Below are positions 38,559-46,152 of a DNA stretch of 62,117 nt, in pieces. Both the position numbers and the translations under genes were made by a program. Positions within the stretch are counted from its first letter, which is position 1, and each line of letters starts with the position of its first letter. The stretch is from positions 1 to 62,117 of the forward strand of contig NZ_JAJQTQ010000022.1 of the NCBI RefSeq assembly GCF_029081005.1. Reading direction: 5' to 3'. Origin of the DNA: Halomonas elongata. Its GTDB lineage: Bacteria; Pseudomonadota; Gammaproteobacteria; Pseudomonadales; Halomonadaceae. The notes below the pieces were generated by a model, which was not told the DNA's origin, did no database searches, and saw nothing but the letters and a program-made list of their open reading frames with translations.

Positions 38559-39986
38559 TCAGCGATTCAACAGCTGGCTGATATCCTTGGCTTCCCAATG
38601 CGGAAAGTACTTGCGTACCAGGGCATTGAGCTCGACCTCGAAACCGGCCCAGTCGACCTCGCCCGGCGTCGTATCCCGCGCTTCGGCCGCGCCGCGGATC
38701 ATGCCGGCACCCACGGTGACGTTGGACAGGCGGTCGATGACGATGAAGCTGCCCGTGCCCGGACTGACCGCATAGTCATCCAGGGCGATGTCCTCGGTCA
38801 GGGCCACTCGGCAACGCGCGATGGCGTTGAGTTCGAGCCGCTCGGCCGGGTGGTGTGCCAGCGTATTGACGTCGACCTGGTGCTCAATGGCCTCGACCCG
38901 TCCCGCCACGGAGCGCCCGGCGAGGCGAATGTCGACCTGCCGCCCCGGTTCGAGCGGCTGCTCGTGCATCCACACGATATCGGCATCGAAGGCATTGGAA
39001 CGGATCACCTCGGCATCCTCGGCGACGATCCAGTCACCGCGGGAAATGTCGATCTCGTCTTCCAGGGTCACGGTGATCGCCTGACCGGGCCAAGCGACCT
39101 CGAGATCGCCGTCGAAGGTGACGATACGCTCGATCCTGGAATGCTTGCCGGAGGGCAACGCACGCACGGCCTGTCCGGGGCGCAGAATGCCCGCCTCCAG
39201 CGTTCCGGCGTACCCCCGGAAGTCCAGGTTGGGTCGGTTGACGTACTGGACCGGCAAGCGCAGATCGCTCAGGTTCTGGTCGCGACGCACCTCGACGGTC
39301 TCGAGCAACGACAGCAACGCCGGTCCCTCGTACCAGGGCATCGACGTGCTCTTGTCGACCACGTTGTCGCCCTTCAACGCCGAAAGCGGCACGAAGTGGA
39401 TGTTCTCGGCGCCGAGTTGCTCGGCGAACGCGCGATACTCGGCGACGATCTCCTCGAAGCGCGACTCGCTGTAGTCGACCAGGTCCATCTTGTTGACCGC
39501 GATGACCAGGTGGCGAATACCGACCAGATCGGCGATGAAGCTGTGCCGTCGGGTCTGGGTCTGCACGCCATGACGCGCATCGACTAGAATCACCGCGAGC
39601 CCCGCCGTCGAGGCGCCGGTGGCCATGTTGCGGGTGTACTGCTCGTGCCCCGGCGTATCGGCGATGATGAACTTGCGCTTGTCGGTCGAGAAGAAGCGAT
39701 ACGCCACATCGATGGTGATGCCCTGCTCCCGCTCGGACTGCAGGCCATCCACCAGCAGCGCCAGATCCACCTCGTCCCCGGTGGTCCCGCTGGTCTTCGA
39801 CGCCTGGGTGATCGCCGCCAGCTGGTCGTCGAAGATCATCTTGGAATCATGCAGCAACCGACCGATCAGGGTCGACTTGCCGTCATCGACGCTGCCGCAG
39901 GTGATGAAGCGCAGCAGATCCTTGTTCTCGTGCTCTTTCAAATACGCTTCGATATCGTCTGCAATCAATTCCGATGCATGTGCCAT
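38559..39986 (-). CDS. cysN: Sulfate adenylyltransferase subunit 1 (GTPase) CysN
   Basis: CysN is the GTPase subunit that drives ATP sulfurylase, making APS from sulfate. The start at 39986 (AAGGTG before it) gives 475 residues. GTPase motifs are G-S-V-D-D-G-K-S-T (P-loop), [11 protein letters not shown] (G3) and N-K-M-D-L-V-D-Y (G4); the EF-Tu-like beta-barrel domains follow. There is no APS kinase (CysC) domain fused to the end. It is separated from cysD by a 361-base spacer holding a heptamer-arm element and a decayed small gene, unusual for this normally tight pair. Confidence 0.95.
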   Translation of the reverse strand: MAHASELIADDIEAYLKEHENKDLLRFITCGSVDDGKSTLIGRLLHDSKMIFDDQLAAITQASKTSGTTGDEVDLALLVDGLQSEREQGITIDVAYRFFSTDKRKFIIADTPGHEQYTRNMATGASTAGLAVILVDARHGVQTQTRRHSFIADLVGIRHLVIAVNKMDLVDYSESRFEEIVAEYRAFAEQLGAENIHFVPLSALKGDNVVDKSTSMPWYEGPALLSLLETVEVRRDQNLSDLRLPVQYVNRPNLDFRGYAGTLEAGILRPGQAVRALPSGKHSRIERIVTFDGDLEVAWPGQAITVTLEDEIDISRGDWIVAEDAEVIRSNAFDADIVWMHEQPLEPGRQVDIRLAGRSVAGRVEAIEHQVDVNTLAHHPAERLELNAIARCRVALTEDIALDDYAVSPGTGSFIVIDRLSNVTVGAGMIRGAAEARDTTPGEVDWAGFEVELNALVRKYFPHWEAKDISQLLNR

Positions 39987-39999
39987 GACACACCTTAAT

Positions 40000-40351
40000 A
40001 GCTGTAAGCTGTAAGCCGTAAGCTGTAAGTCACCCCACACCCCCGGCTTCCAGCTATCGATTCATTCGTTATCCAGAGTACTCAGTAACCCATGAAGCAT
40101 CGAGGAAATTTCACGGGTTTCCTGTATCCACTGCCGACCTTGCTGCTCACCGATGTAGTCGATATCCATGCCAATATAAATTTGGGTTCGTAACTCTGAA
40201 CATGAGCCTCTGGCGACCACCAGAAATGGCTCTTGTCCTTTTTTCATGCGTCTGGACATTCCCTCGGCGAGGTTCCCTCCCGGTACTGCAAGCGTGCCGC
40301 TCTTTCTTACAGCTTAAAGCTTACGGCTACCTGAGGCGCTTCGCGCCTCAG
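40000..40351. repeat. Heptamer-arm element with four-helix-bundle cargo (cysN-cysD spacer)
   Basis: The left arm at 40000-40027 is AGCTGTA x4 (one unit AGCCGTA). The right arm at 40306-40328 is the inverted form with the same A/T variant (rc AGCCGTA-AGCTTTA-AGCTGTA). A cap hairpin CTGAGGCGC-TTC-GCGCCTCAG lies at 40331-40351 and includes the cysD stop codon. The remnant of a four-helix-bundle gene lies between the arms. Confidence 0.8.
40062..40313 (-). pseudogene. Truncated four-helix-bundle protein (S23 / 23S rRNA intervening-sequence family)
   Basis: The open frame from the stop at 40062 extends back to 40313 and reads ...S-G-T-L-A-V-P-G-G-N-L-A-E-G-M-S-R-R-M, then F-L-V-V-A-R-G-S-C-S-E-L-R-T-Q-I-Y-I-G and a helical end. 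This matches the hallmark V-P-x-N-I-A-E-G and G-S-x-x-E-L-x-T-Q motifs of the small four-helix-bundle family found in rRNA intervening sequences and next to retroelements (Avd-like). The first helix, about 35 residues, is missing: the frame runs into the right heptamer arm and a stop. The remaining ATG at 40259 has no ribosome site. I therefore call it a fragment. Family members are of unknown function or act as RNA-binding accessory proteins. Confidence 0.7.
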
Positions 40352-41319
40352 AAGTACCCCTCCCGCTTCTTCTTCTCCATGGAGCCGGCCTGGTCGTGGT
40401 CGATGGCGCGGCCGCTGCGCTCGCTGGTGCGGGTCAGCAGCATTTCCTGGATGATCTCGGGCAGGGTGGCGGCCCGGGATTCCACCGCGCCGGTCAGCGG
40501 ATAGCAGCCCAGGGTGCGGAAGCGGACCCACTTTTCCTCGGGCACTTCGCCTGGCTCCAGCGGCATGCGGTCGTCATCGACCATCACCAGCATGCCGTCG
40601 CGCTCCACCACCGGACGCGGGGCGGCGTGGTAGAGCGGGACGATGGGAATGGACTCCAGGTAGATGTACTGCCAGATATCCAGCTCGGTCCAGTTGGAGA
40701 GCGGGAAGGCACGGATGGATTCGCCCTTGTTGACTCGGGCGTTGTAGAGGTTCCACAACTCAGGGCGCTGGTTCTTGGGATCCCAGCGGTGATGCTTGTC
40801 GCGGAAGGAAAAGACCCGCTCCTTGGCACGGGTGGCTTCCTCGTCACGCCGCGCACCGCCGAAGGCGGCATCGAAGCCGTACTTGTCCAGCGCCTGCTTG
40901 AGCGACTGGGTCTTCATCACATCGGTGTATCCGCTCGAGCCGTGATCGAAGGGATTGATACCCGCCTCGACCCCTTCCTGGTTGATGTGCTCGATCAGCT
41001 CCATGCCGGATTCCGCTGCCATGCGGTCGCGGAACTCGATCATCTCCCGGAATTTCCAGGTGGTATTGACGTGCATCAGGGGAAACGGCGGCGGCCCGGG
41101 ATAGAAGGCCTTGCGCGCCAGGTGGAGCATCACCGAGGAGTCCTTGCCGATGGAGTAGAGCATCACCGGATTGGAAAACTCGGCGGCCACCTCGCGGATG
41201 ATATGGATCGACTCGGCCTCGAGCTGCTGCAGGTGCGTCATCCGACGCGGCGTCAGACCCGAGGCATGCTCGTCGGTCTGCGGGGCGCTCTGGCGTGTGG
41301 GGGCATCAAGACTGGTCAT
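40348..41319 (-). CDS. cysD: Sulfate adenylyltransferase subunit 2 CysD
   Basis: CysD is the catalytic subunit of ATP sulfurylase. The start at 41319 has GAGGTAG before it and gives 323 residues, about 20 more than E. coli CysD because of a Ser/Pro-rich N-terminus; another ATG 26 codons in ([11 protein letters not shown]) begins at the conserved part. The PP-loop [12 protein letters not shown] and [15 protein letters not shown] are clear. The stop codon lies inside a cap hairpin. A likely promoter is in the AT-rich stretch at 41380-41440. Confidence 0.95.
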   Translation of the reverse strand: MTSLDAPTRQSAPQTDEHASGLTPRRMTHLQQLEAESIHIIREVAAEFSNPVMLYSIGKDSSVMLHLARKAFYPGPPPFPLMHVNTTWKFREMIEFRDRMAAESGMELIEHINQEGVEAGINPFDHGSSGYTDVMKTQSLKQALDKYGFDAAFGGARRDEEATRAKERVFSFRDKHHRWDPKNQRPELWNLYNARVNKGESIRAFPLSNWTELDIWQYIYLESIPIVPLYHAAPRPVVERDGMLVMVDDDRMPLEPGEVPEEKWVRFRTLGCYPLTGAVESRAATLPEIIQEMLLTRTSERSGRAIDHDQAGSMEKKKREGYF

Positions 41320-41385
41320 GGGCCCGACTACCTCGCATGAATTGGGAGGAAAACGCATCATGCGGGGCAGCTTATCGTGCCGAAT

Positions 41386-41391
41386 ATAATA
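41386..41391 (-). promoter_or_regulatory. Candidate -10 element for cysD
   Basis: TATTAT on the minus strand, about 67 bases upstream of the cysD start, in a locally AT-rich stretch (41370-41440). No clear -35 is seen at 17 bases, as expected if an activator such as CysB is needed. Identification is by composition and position only. Confidence 0.3.
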
Positions 41392-41410
41392 ACGTAAAAG
41401 AATTAATATC

Positions 41411-41435
41411 TATCTTTTTATTCTCTAAAAAGATA
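41411..41435 (-). terminator. AT-rich hairpin after cpdA
   Basis: TATCTTTTT and AAAAAGATA form a perfect 9-base-pair stem with a 7-base loop, directly after the cpdA stop codon. Weakly GC-paired, so it may equally be part of the cysD control region. Confidence 0.4.
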
Positions 41436-42167
41436 TCAGATCGCTACCCGTTCCACGCGGGTCCTCATGTCGTCATCCAGATCGAACACTCGGAACCCCG
41501 GCAAGGCGGCCTCGTCCACGGCAAACGTCTCGGCACCGGGCAGGAATTGATCGGAGGTGGCGGGGCAGGCATAGACAGGCACGTCACCGTATGGCGTCAC
41601 CCGGCGGTGCTCGAAGGCCTGGTGGATATGGCCACACAGGATCGCCTCGATCCGCTCATGCGCCGCCAGCACCTCCCAGAACGCCTCGGCGTCGGCCAGC
41701 CCCAGCGCATCCACCCAGCGCGACCCGACACTGATCGGAGGATGGTGCATCGCGATCAGGGTTGGCCGGTCGTCTTCCGCCAGGCGCCTGGCCAGCGCCC
41801 CGAGACGAGCCTCACCCAGGGCGCCATGGGTCTGGCCGGGAATCCGGGTATTTAGCAGCAACAGGCGTCGCCGCCCCAGATCCACCGTTTCCTGAAAGGC
41901 ACGACACTCGTTCATCAGGCCCGGCTCGTCATGGTTGCCGGGCAACCAGAACCAGGGGCAGCCGAGCCGCGCCAGCTCTCGCTCGGCCAATGCATAGGAA
42001 GCCGCCGTCTCGTCCTGGCTGACATCGCCGGTCACCAGCACCATGTCGGGGCGACAGGATTCGACCGCTTCGATCACGCGGACGAACTGGCGATGGGGAA
42101 TCCCGGTTCGGGAACGGGCACTGGGATCGGCGTGCAAGTGGCAATCGGAAAGCTGGATCAGCCGCAT
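41436..42167 (-). CDS. cpdA: 3',5'-cAMP phosphodiesterase CpdA
   Basis: CpdA hydrolyses cyclic AMP and so tunes CRP signalling. The protein (about 243 residues from ATG 42167, which overlaps the yqiB stop as TGATG) has the metallophosphoesterase motifs L-S-D-C-H-L-H near the N-terminus, G-D-V-S-Q-D, G-N-H-D-E, H-H-P-P-I and C-G-H-I-H-Q-A-F. The order nudF-yqiB-cpdA is the same as in E. coli, where yqiA and parE would follow; here five other genes intervene. Confidence 0.93.
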   Translation of the reverse strand: MRLIQLSDCHLHADPSARSRTGIPHRQFVRVIEAVESCRPDMVLVTGDVSQDETAASYALAERELARLGCPWFWLPGNHDEPGLMNECRAFQETVDLGRRRLLLLNTRIPGQTHGALGEARLGALARRLAEDDRPTLIAMHHPPISVGSRWVDALGLADAEAFWEVLAAHERIEAILCGHIHQAFEHRRVTPYGDVPVYACPATSDQFLPGAETFAVDEAALPGFRVFDLDDDMRTRVERVAI

Positions 42168-42613
42168 CAAGGCAGTTCGGGCAGGTCGATGGAATGGCCA
42201 TGCGCCAGGCCGTGGTCCAGCCACTCGCCGAGGAAACGATTGAGCTGGAGCTTCTCGTCGGGCTGGTGCATGCGGGAATTGGGATAGCGGTAGCGACCGT
42301 CGAAGTGCCGCTGGCGCTGGAAGTCGGTCACCTCGGCCATGCGCACGTCATGGTAGAGATGGACGCGCATGCGCGGTGTCTCCAGCACCGAGTCGAGCAC
42401 GCCTCGCTGGGAGACACGCACGATGCTGGTATAAGGGGCTCGTTCCTGGAGCTTGAGGCACAGCACGCCGAGACGCCGGCCATGGCTGACCAGCTCCACC
42501 TCACGGGACTCGCCGGCTTCCAGGTCGCCCAGCAGGCGGACCAGGCGCACATAGTTGGCGGTGCACTCGCCCTGGAGGCCTTTCAAGTCGGTGACATAGG
42601 CGTTTCTCGACAC
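42167..42613 (-). CDS. yqiB: YqiB family protein (DUF1249)
   Basis: A 148-residue protein of the DUF1249 family, starting Y-V-T-D-L-K-G-L-Q-G-E-C-T-A-N-Y-V-R-L and with H-D-V-R-M-A-E-V and F-Q-R-Q-R-H-F-D-G-R-Y-R-Y-P-N. It is always found between nudF and cpdA in gammaproteobacteria; its biochemical role is not established. The stop overlaps the cpdA start and its own start follows the nudF stop by one base, so the three genes are translated together. Confidence 0.9.
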   Translation of the reverse strand: MSRNAYVTDLKGLQGECTANYVRLVRLLGDLEAGESREVELVSHGRRLGVLCLKLQERAPYTSIVRVSQRGVLDSVLETPRMRVHLYHDVRMAEVTDFQRQRHFDGRYRYPNSRMHQPDEKLQLNRFLGEWLDHGLAHGHSIDLPELP

Positions 42614-42614
42614 G

Positions 42615-43262
42615 CTACCTCCTTGCTCTCAGTGAGGCCCGCTCCGCGGCCAGCCAGTGGAAGGCGATCAGACACATGGCATTGTCGAGTCGCCCGGCCT
42701 GCAGGAGTTCCCAGGCTCGGCCGAACGATAACACATGCACGCGAATATCCTCGTTCTCCTCGGCGAGACCGTGCACGCCCCCCAGGCCTCGGCTGTCGAC
42801 CAGGCCACAGAACAGCGAGACCCGCTCGTCGCAGGCACCGGGGCTGGGGTAGTAGGTGTGCAACTCGATCAAGTCGCCGACCGGGCAGCCCGCTTCCTCC
42901 ATGGCCTCGCGACGCGCAACCTCGGCGGCACTCTCCCCATGCTCCACCAGGCCCGCGACAATTTCCAGCTTCCACGGCGAAGCGGGATCGTCGATGGCCC
43001 CGGCGCGAAACTGTTCCACCAGGACCACGGCATCTCGCTCCACATCGTAGAGCAACACGCCCACGGCGTCATGGCGATGATGCACCTCGCGGGTCATGGC
43101 CGCGCTCCAGCCGCCGTCGAAGAGACGGTGGCGCAGATACAACGCATCCAGGCGAAAGAACCCCTCATGCAGGCAGCGACGTTCGATCAGCTCCACATCG
43201 CCGGCACCGAAATCGGCGCTGACCAGCGTACGGGATGAATCGGCGGCATCGGTCTCCGACAT
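42615..43262 (-). CDS. nudF: ADP-ribose pyrophosphatase NudF
   Basis: A Nudix hydrolase of 215 residues that cleaves ADP-ribose and related sugar nucleotides in homologues. The Nudix box is G-L-V-E-H-G-E-S-A-A-E-V-A-R-R-E-A-M-E-E-A-G, preceded by the family segment V-L-V-E-Q-F-R-A-G-A. The length and genomic position (upstream of yqiB-cpdA) match E. coli NudF. A start at 43262 is assumed; the region before it (43263-43342) holds the promoter space. Confidence 0.93.
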   Translation of the reverse strand: MSETDAADSSRTLVSADFGAGDVELIERRCLHEGFFRLDALYLRHRLFDGGWSAAMTREVHHRHDAVGVLLYDVERDAVVLVEQFRAGAIDDPASPWKLEIVAGLVEHGESAAEVARREAMEEAGCPVGDLIELHTYYPSPGACDERVSLFCGLVDSRGLGGVHGLAEENEDIRVHVLSFGRAWELLQAGRLDNAMCLIAFHWLAAERASLRARR

Positions 43263-43342
43263 GCGGACCTCCGGTATTCACGAAAGCCCCATTATCGTGA
43301 CCCCGGAACGCGTTCACAATGGGAGCTCCGCCGACGGCCGTT

Positions 43343-43978
43343 TCAGTGCGCCAGGCGCTCGACCATCTCCCCCGCTTTCCGGCGAAGTGCTTCATCGGAC
43401 GCCTGCCGTCCTTCGCGGGCCTGTCCTTCCATCGCCCGGCGCGCGTGTTTCAGGGCAAGGTCGTCACGTCCTTCGTCCATCAGATAGGCAGCATAGTAAT
43501 AGTGGACATCGATGCCCTCGGGTCGAATCTCCAGGGCGCGCTCGAACATCCGCTCGGCCGTGTCATCATCGCCGAAGGCCACCGGCCAGCCGGGCGCCCG
43601 GTCGTACAGAGCACCGAGGGTGACATAAGCGGACCCCCGGTGGCCTTCGGGATCGAGCTCGATGGCACGCTCCAGCACCCGGCGCGCTTCCTTGGCCGGT
43701 CCCAGGGCATCCAGGCCGCCGACTTCCCGGGCCAGGGAAGCCAGGATGATGCCTCGCCAGACCAGCACTTCGCTGGTGTCGGGATGTGTCTCGGCCAGTG
43801 CGCCGGCTTCCTCTGCCAGCGACGACAAGGCATCGGCGCGGCGAGCCTCGTCCATGGCGGTGGTGATGTTCTCCCAGCGGTTGCGCAGCGAGAAGACCTC
43901 GTTTTCCCAGGCCTGGGCAACCGGCGCAAGCCCCAGTCCCAGGCACAGGACGGTGGCAAGCAGATGGCGTCTCGACAT
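43343..43978 (-). CDS. Exported TPR-repeat protein of unknown function
   Basis: A 211-residue protein with a signal peptide (M-S-R-R-H-L-L-A-T-V-L-C-L-G-L-G-L ... A-Q-A) and at least three tetratricopeptide-like helical repeats in the mature part: around A-K-E-A-R-R-V-L-E-R-A-I-E-L-D-P, then A-E-R-M-F-E-R-A-L-E-I-R-P, then D-L-A-L-K-H-A-R-R-A-M. A good ribosome site (GAGGAAG) precedes the ATG at 43978. TPR proteins in the periplasm usually act in protein assemblies, but nothing here points to a partner. It is transcribed away from greB. Confidence 0.8.
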   Translation of the reverse strand: MSRRHLLATVLCLGLGLAPVAQAWENEVFSLRNRWENITTAMDEARRADALSSLAEEAGALAETHPDTSEVLVWRGIILASLAREVGGLDALGPAKEARRVLERAIELDPEGHRGSAYVTLGALYDRAPGWPVAFGDDDTAERMFERALEIRPEGIDVHYYYAAYLMDEGRDDLALKHARRAMEGQAREGRQASDEALRRKAGEMVERLAH

Positions 43979-44335
43979 GATGGCTTCCTCGCGTTGTGGT
44001 TGTCGGAATGGCCCTTCACCCTGAAAATGTAACGAACGTTTGATTTATTCTCCACTCGAATCGCCCTGCCCATCATGATAGGGCTATTGCAACTGGATCT
44101 GGCGAGGGGCGCCGGGGACAGGCCGAAGAGGGGGTCCGATGCCATGGATGGCATCGGTAGCGCCCAGGGAGGGGTTCACAGCGCCCCCTCGCAGGCCTGT
44201 CGACGGATCAGCCCAGCGACAACGCTTAAGCGATAGCCCTGCCCATCATGAGTGAGGAATTGCCTGCCGGCGGGTGCATGACGTATGTTGCGGCTCTTCG
44301 ACGAGCCAGAGGCGCGATCCATGAAAGGCCGCAAC
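43979..44335. other. Divergent intergenic region between the TPR gene and greB
   Basis: This 357-base spacer holds the promoters of two divergent genes and a structured repeat (44117-44201). The 16 bases GCCCTGCCCATCATGA occur as exact direct copies at 44063-44078 and 44236-44251, bracketing that repeat. No open frame in the region looks like a gene. Confidence 0.6.
44117..44201. repeat. Dispersed structured repeat (three-stem fold) upstream of greB
   Basis: Outer arms GACAGGCC (44117-44124) and GGCCTGTC (44194-44201) are perfectly complementary and enclose two smaller hairpins: GATGCCA/TGGCATC (44138-44155) and GAGGGG/CCCCTC (44169-44190). The whole can fold as a three-way junction. A diverged relative seems to lie at about 20831-20890. 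It behaves like an interspersed repeat, not a gene. Confidence 0.55.
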
Positions 44336-44866
44336 ATGACCCGTTGGCGCGATCCCGCCAAGGACCCGCGCCAGGAACCCAAGAGCAACCTGATCACCGC
44401 CGAGGGCGCCGAACGCCTGCGCGGCATCCTCGACCACCTGTCGCGGGTCAAGCGCCCCGCCCTGTCTACCAAGGTGGGCGAAGCCGCCGCACTCGGCGAC
44501 CGCAGCGAGAACGCCGACTACACCTATAACAAGAAGGAACTCAACCGCGTCATCGCCCGCATCCGCTACCTGACCAAGCGACTGGACGAGCTGCAGATTG
44601 TCGACCGCCTGCCGGCGGATACCGACCGGGTCTTCTTCGGCGCCTTCGTCACCCTGGAAGACGAAGCGGGCGAAGAACTACGGCTGCGCATCGTCGGCCA
44701 CGACGAGACCGACACCGGCAAGCACTGGATCAGCGTCGACGCCCCGCTGGCCAAGGCCCTGCTCGGCAAAGGGCTGGACGATGAGGCGACCGTCGCCGCC
44801 CCCGGCGGCGAAACGACCTATCTGATCACCGAAATCGGCTATCGCGATCCTCAGGCGGGTAGCTGA
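44336..44866 (+). CDS. greB: Transcript cleavage factor GreB
   Basis: GreB rescues backtracked RNA polymerase by stimulating cleavage of the nascent RNA. From ATG 44336 (AAAGG before it) the protein has 176 residues, slightly longer than E. coli GreB. The N-terminal coiled coil carries the tip acidic motif L-G-D-R-S-E-N-A-D-Y, then N-K-K-E-L-N-R-V-I-A-R-I-R-Y-L, which distinguishes GreB/GreA type; the C-terminal FKBP-like domain follows. An upstream ATG at 44321 is a possible alternative. Its stop codon is inside the left arm of a heptamer element (AGCTGA). Confidence 0.92.
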   Translation: MTRWRDPAKDPRQEPKSNLITAEGAERLRGILDHLSRVKRPALSTKVGEAAALGDRSENADYTYNKKELNRVIARIRYLTKRLDELQIVDRLPADTDRVFFGAFVTLEDEAGEELRLRIVGHDETDTGKHWISVDAPLAKALLGKGLDDEATVAAPGGETTYLITEIGYRDPQAGS

Positions 44867-44988
44867 GAGCTGGAAGCTGGAAGCTGGAAGCTGGAAGCTG
44901 GAAGACAGCATGATCCCCGGAACCATGGAGCCAAGTTTTTTCTTCCAGCTTCAAGCTTCCAGGAGCGAAGCGACGCTCTTTCAGCTTG
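44861..44988. repeat. Heptamer-arm element between greB and rsmC
   Basis: Left arm AGCTGAG then five perfect AGCTGGA units (44868-44902). Core 44905-44940 with CCCCGGAACCATGGAGCC and a T-run. Right arm from 44941 (TTCCAGCTTCAAGCTTCCAGG), then a small hairpin-like block GAGCGAAGCGACGCTC, then TTTCAGCTTGAC. The stop codons of both flanking genes are built from the arms. Confidence 0.85.
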
Positions 44989-45982
44989 ACCCGCGGCGCT
45001 TCACCGCCCGATAGACCCGGTAACGACGGTCGTCGGCGAGGATCTCGAACCCTCCGAAGGCACGCTCCAGCAGATCCGGATATGGCAGGAAGGCGTTGGC
45101 GACCAGAATGAGCTGACCGCCCGGCTCGAGACGCTCGGGCGCGCCGGCGATCAACCGCCCGGCAGGGCCATAGTCGAGGGCGCGTTCCTGATGGAACGGC
45201 GGGTTGCTGACGATGGCAGCGAAGCGCTGTGCGGCCAGGCCGGCATAGACATCGGAGTGGCATACCTCCCCCGCCAGATCATTCGCCGCCAGGGTCCGTC
45301 GGGTCGCCTCCACCGCGAAGCCATTGACGTCCACCGCCGTGATCGAGAGTCCGCGCCGGGACAACCAGGCGGCGAGAATGCCGTCGCCGCATCCCATATC
45401 CAGCACCGCCCCCTGCCTCGGCAGGCATGAATCCAGCTGCGCCAGCAACAACCGGGTGCCGTCGTCCAGCTTGCCGTGACCGAACACCCCGGGATGGCTG
45501 ACCAGCGCCAGGCCTTCGGCCTCGAAGGTCGTCCAGGCGGCGTTCGGGTCGATATCCACCCTGTCCAGGCGCGAGGCAAACAGGCTGCATCGCCGAGCGC
45601 TGTCCACCTTGCGACACCCGAGCCCCAGCGCCGCCAGCACCTTGAGCACACGCTTGATCCCCCCCTGGTTCTCGCCGACGACGTGCAGCGGCGTGCCTGG
45701 TGCCAGACGCGAGCATAACCACAGCAGCCACCACTCGCCCTGGGCATGTGCCTTGGGCCAGAACAGCATCACGCCTTCCGGTGCCAGCTCATCCGCCGCG
45801 AAGGGTGAACTGGCCTCCCCGCCACGCTCACGCCAGGCCGAGAGTGCGGCCCGATCGGCGGACAGCAGGCGGCCTCCTTCCTCTTCCAGCCAGCGATCCC
45901 GAGGCGGCGCTACCCACAACCAGCCACGATAATCGGTCGATTGGCGCTCGAGCAGTTGGCAGACGGGGGTTTCGGCGCTCAT
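44981..45982 (-). CDS. rsmC: 16S rRNA G1207 methyltransferase RsmC
   Basis: RsmC makes m2G1207 in 16S rRNA using SAM. The 333-residue protein has the two-domain layout: an N-terminal pseudo-methyltransferase (residues about 1-175) and a catalytic C-terminal domain with G-A-V-L-D-M-G-C-G-D-G-I-L-A (SAM loop) and V-S-N-P-P-F-H-Q (the N-P-P-F catalytic motif). It is convergent with greB across a heptamer-arm element; its stop codon (AGCTGA) lies in the arm. Confidence 0.92.
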   Translation of the reverse strand: MSAETPVCQLLERQSTDYRGWLWVAPPRDRWLEEEGGRLLSADRAALSAWRERGGEASSPFAADELAPEGVMLFWPKAHAQGEWWLLWLCSRLAPGTPLHVVGENQGGIKRVLKVLAALGLGCRKVDSARRCSLFASRLDRVDIDPNAAWTTFEAEGLALVSHPGVFGHGKLDDGTRLLLAQLDSCLPRQGAVLDMGCGDGILAAWLSRRGLSITAVDVNGFAVEATRRTLAANDLAGEVCHSDVYAGLAAQRFAAIVSNPPFHQERALDYGPAGRLIAGAPERLEPGGQLILVANAFLPYPDLLERAFGGFEILADDRRYRVYRAVKRRGSS

Positions 45983-46015
45983 GGAAAAGACTCCTCGACA
46001 TTGGCAGGCACCAAG

Positions 46016-46152
46016 CTTTGTCTAAAAAGTCGGCGAGCGATGGCCAGACAAGACAAAAATCGACGAAAAGACGGAGTTTACACGGTGTAAATGAGTACTT
46101 TGAGCCGATTTTTAACGCAGGATGGGCAAGCGCAGACAGTTTTTAGACAAAG
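46016..46152. mobile_element. MITE-like palindromic element with 13-bp terminal inverted repeats
   Basis: CTTTGTCTAAAAA at 46016-46028 and TTTTTAGACAAAG at 46140-46152 are perfect inverted termini of a 137-base element. Inside are further symmetric pairs: AAAAATCG with CGATTTTT and the near-palindrome TTTACACGGTGTAAA, so most of the element can fold into one long hairpin. There is no transposase gene and I see no target duplication. The right end supplies the last two codons and the stop of cmoM. I believe similar units recur in marine gammaproteobacteria, but that is memory only. Confidence 0.75.
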
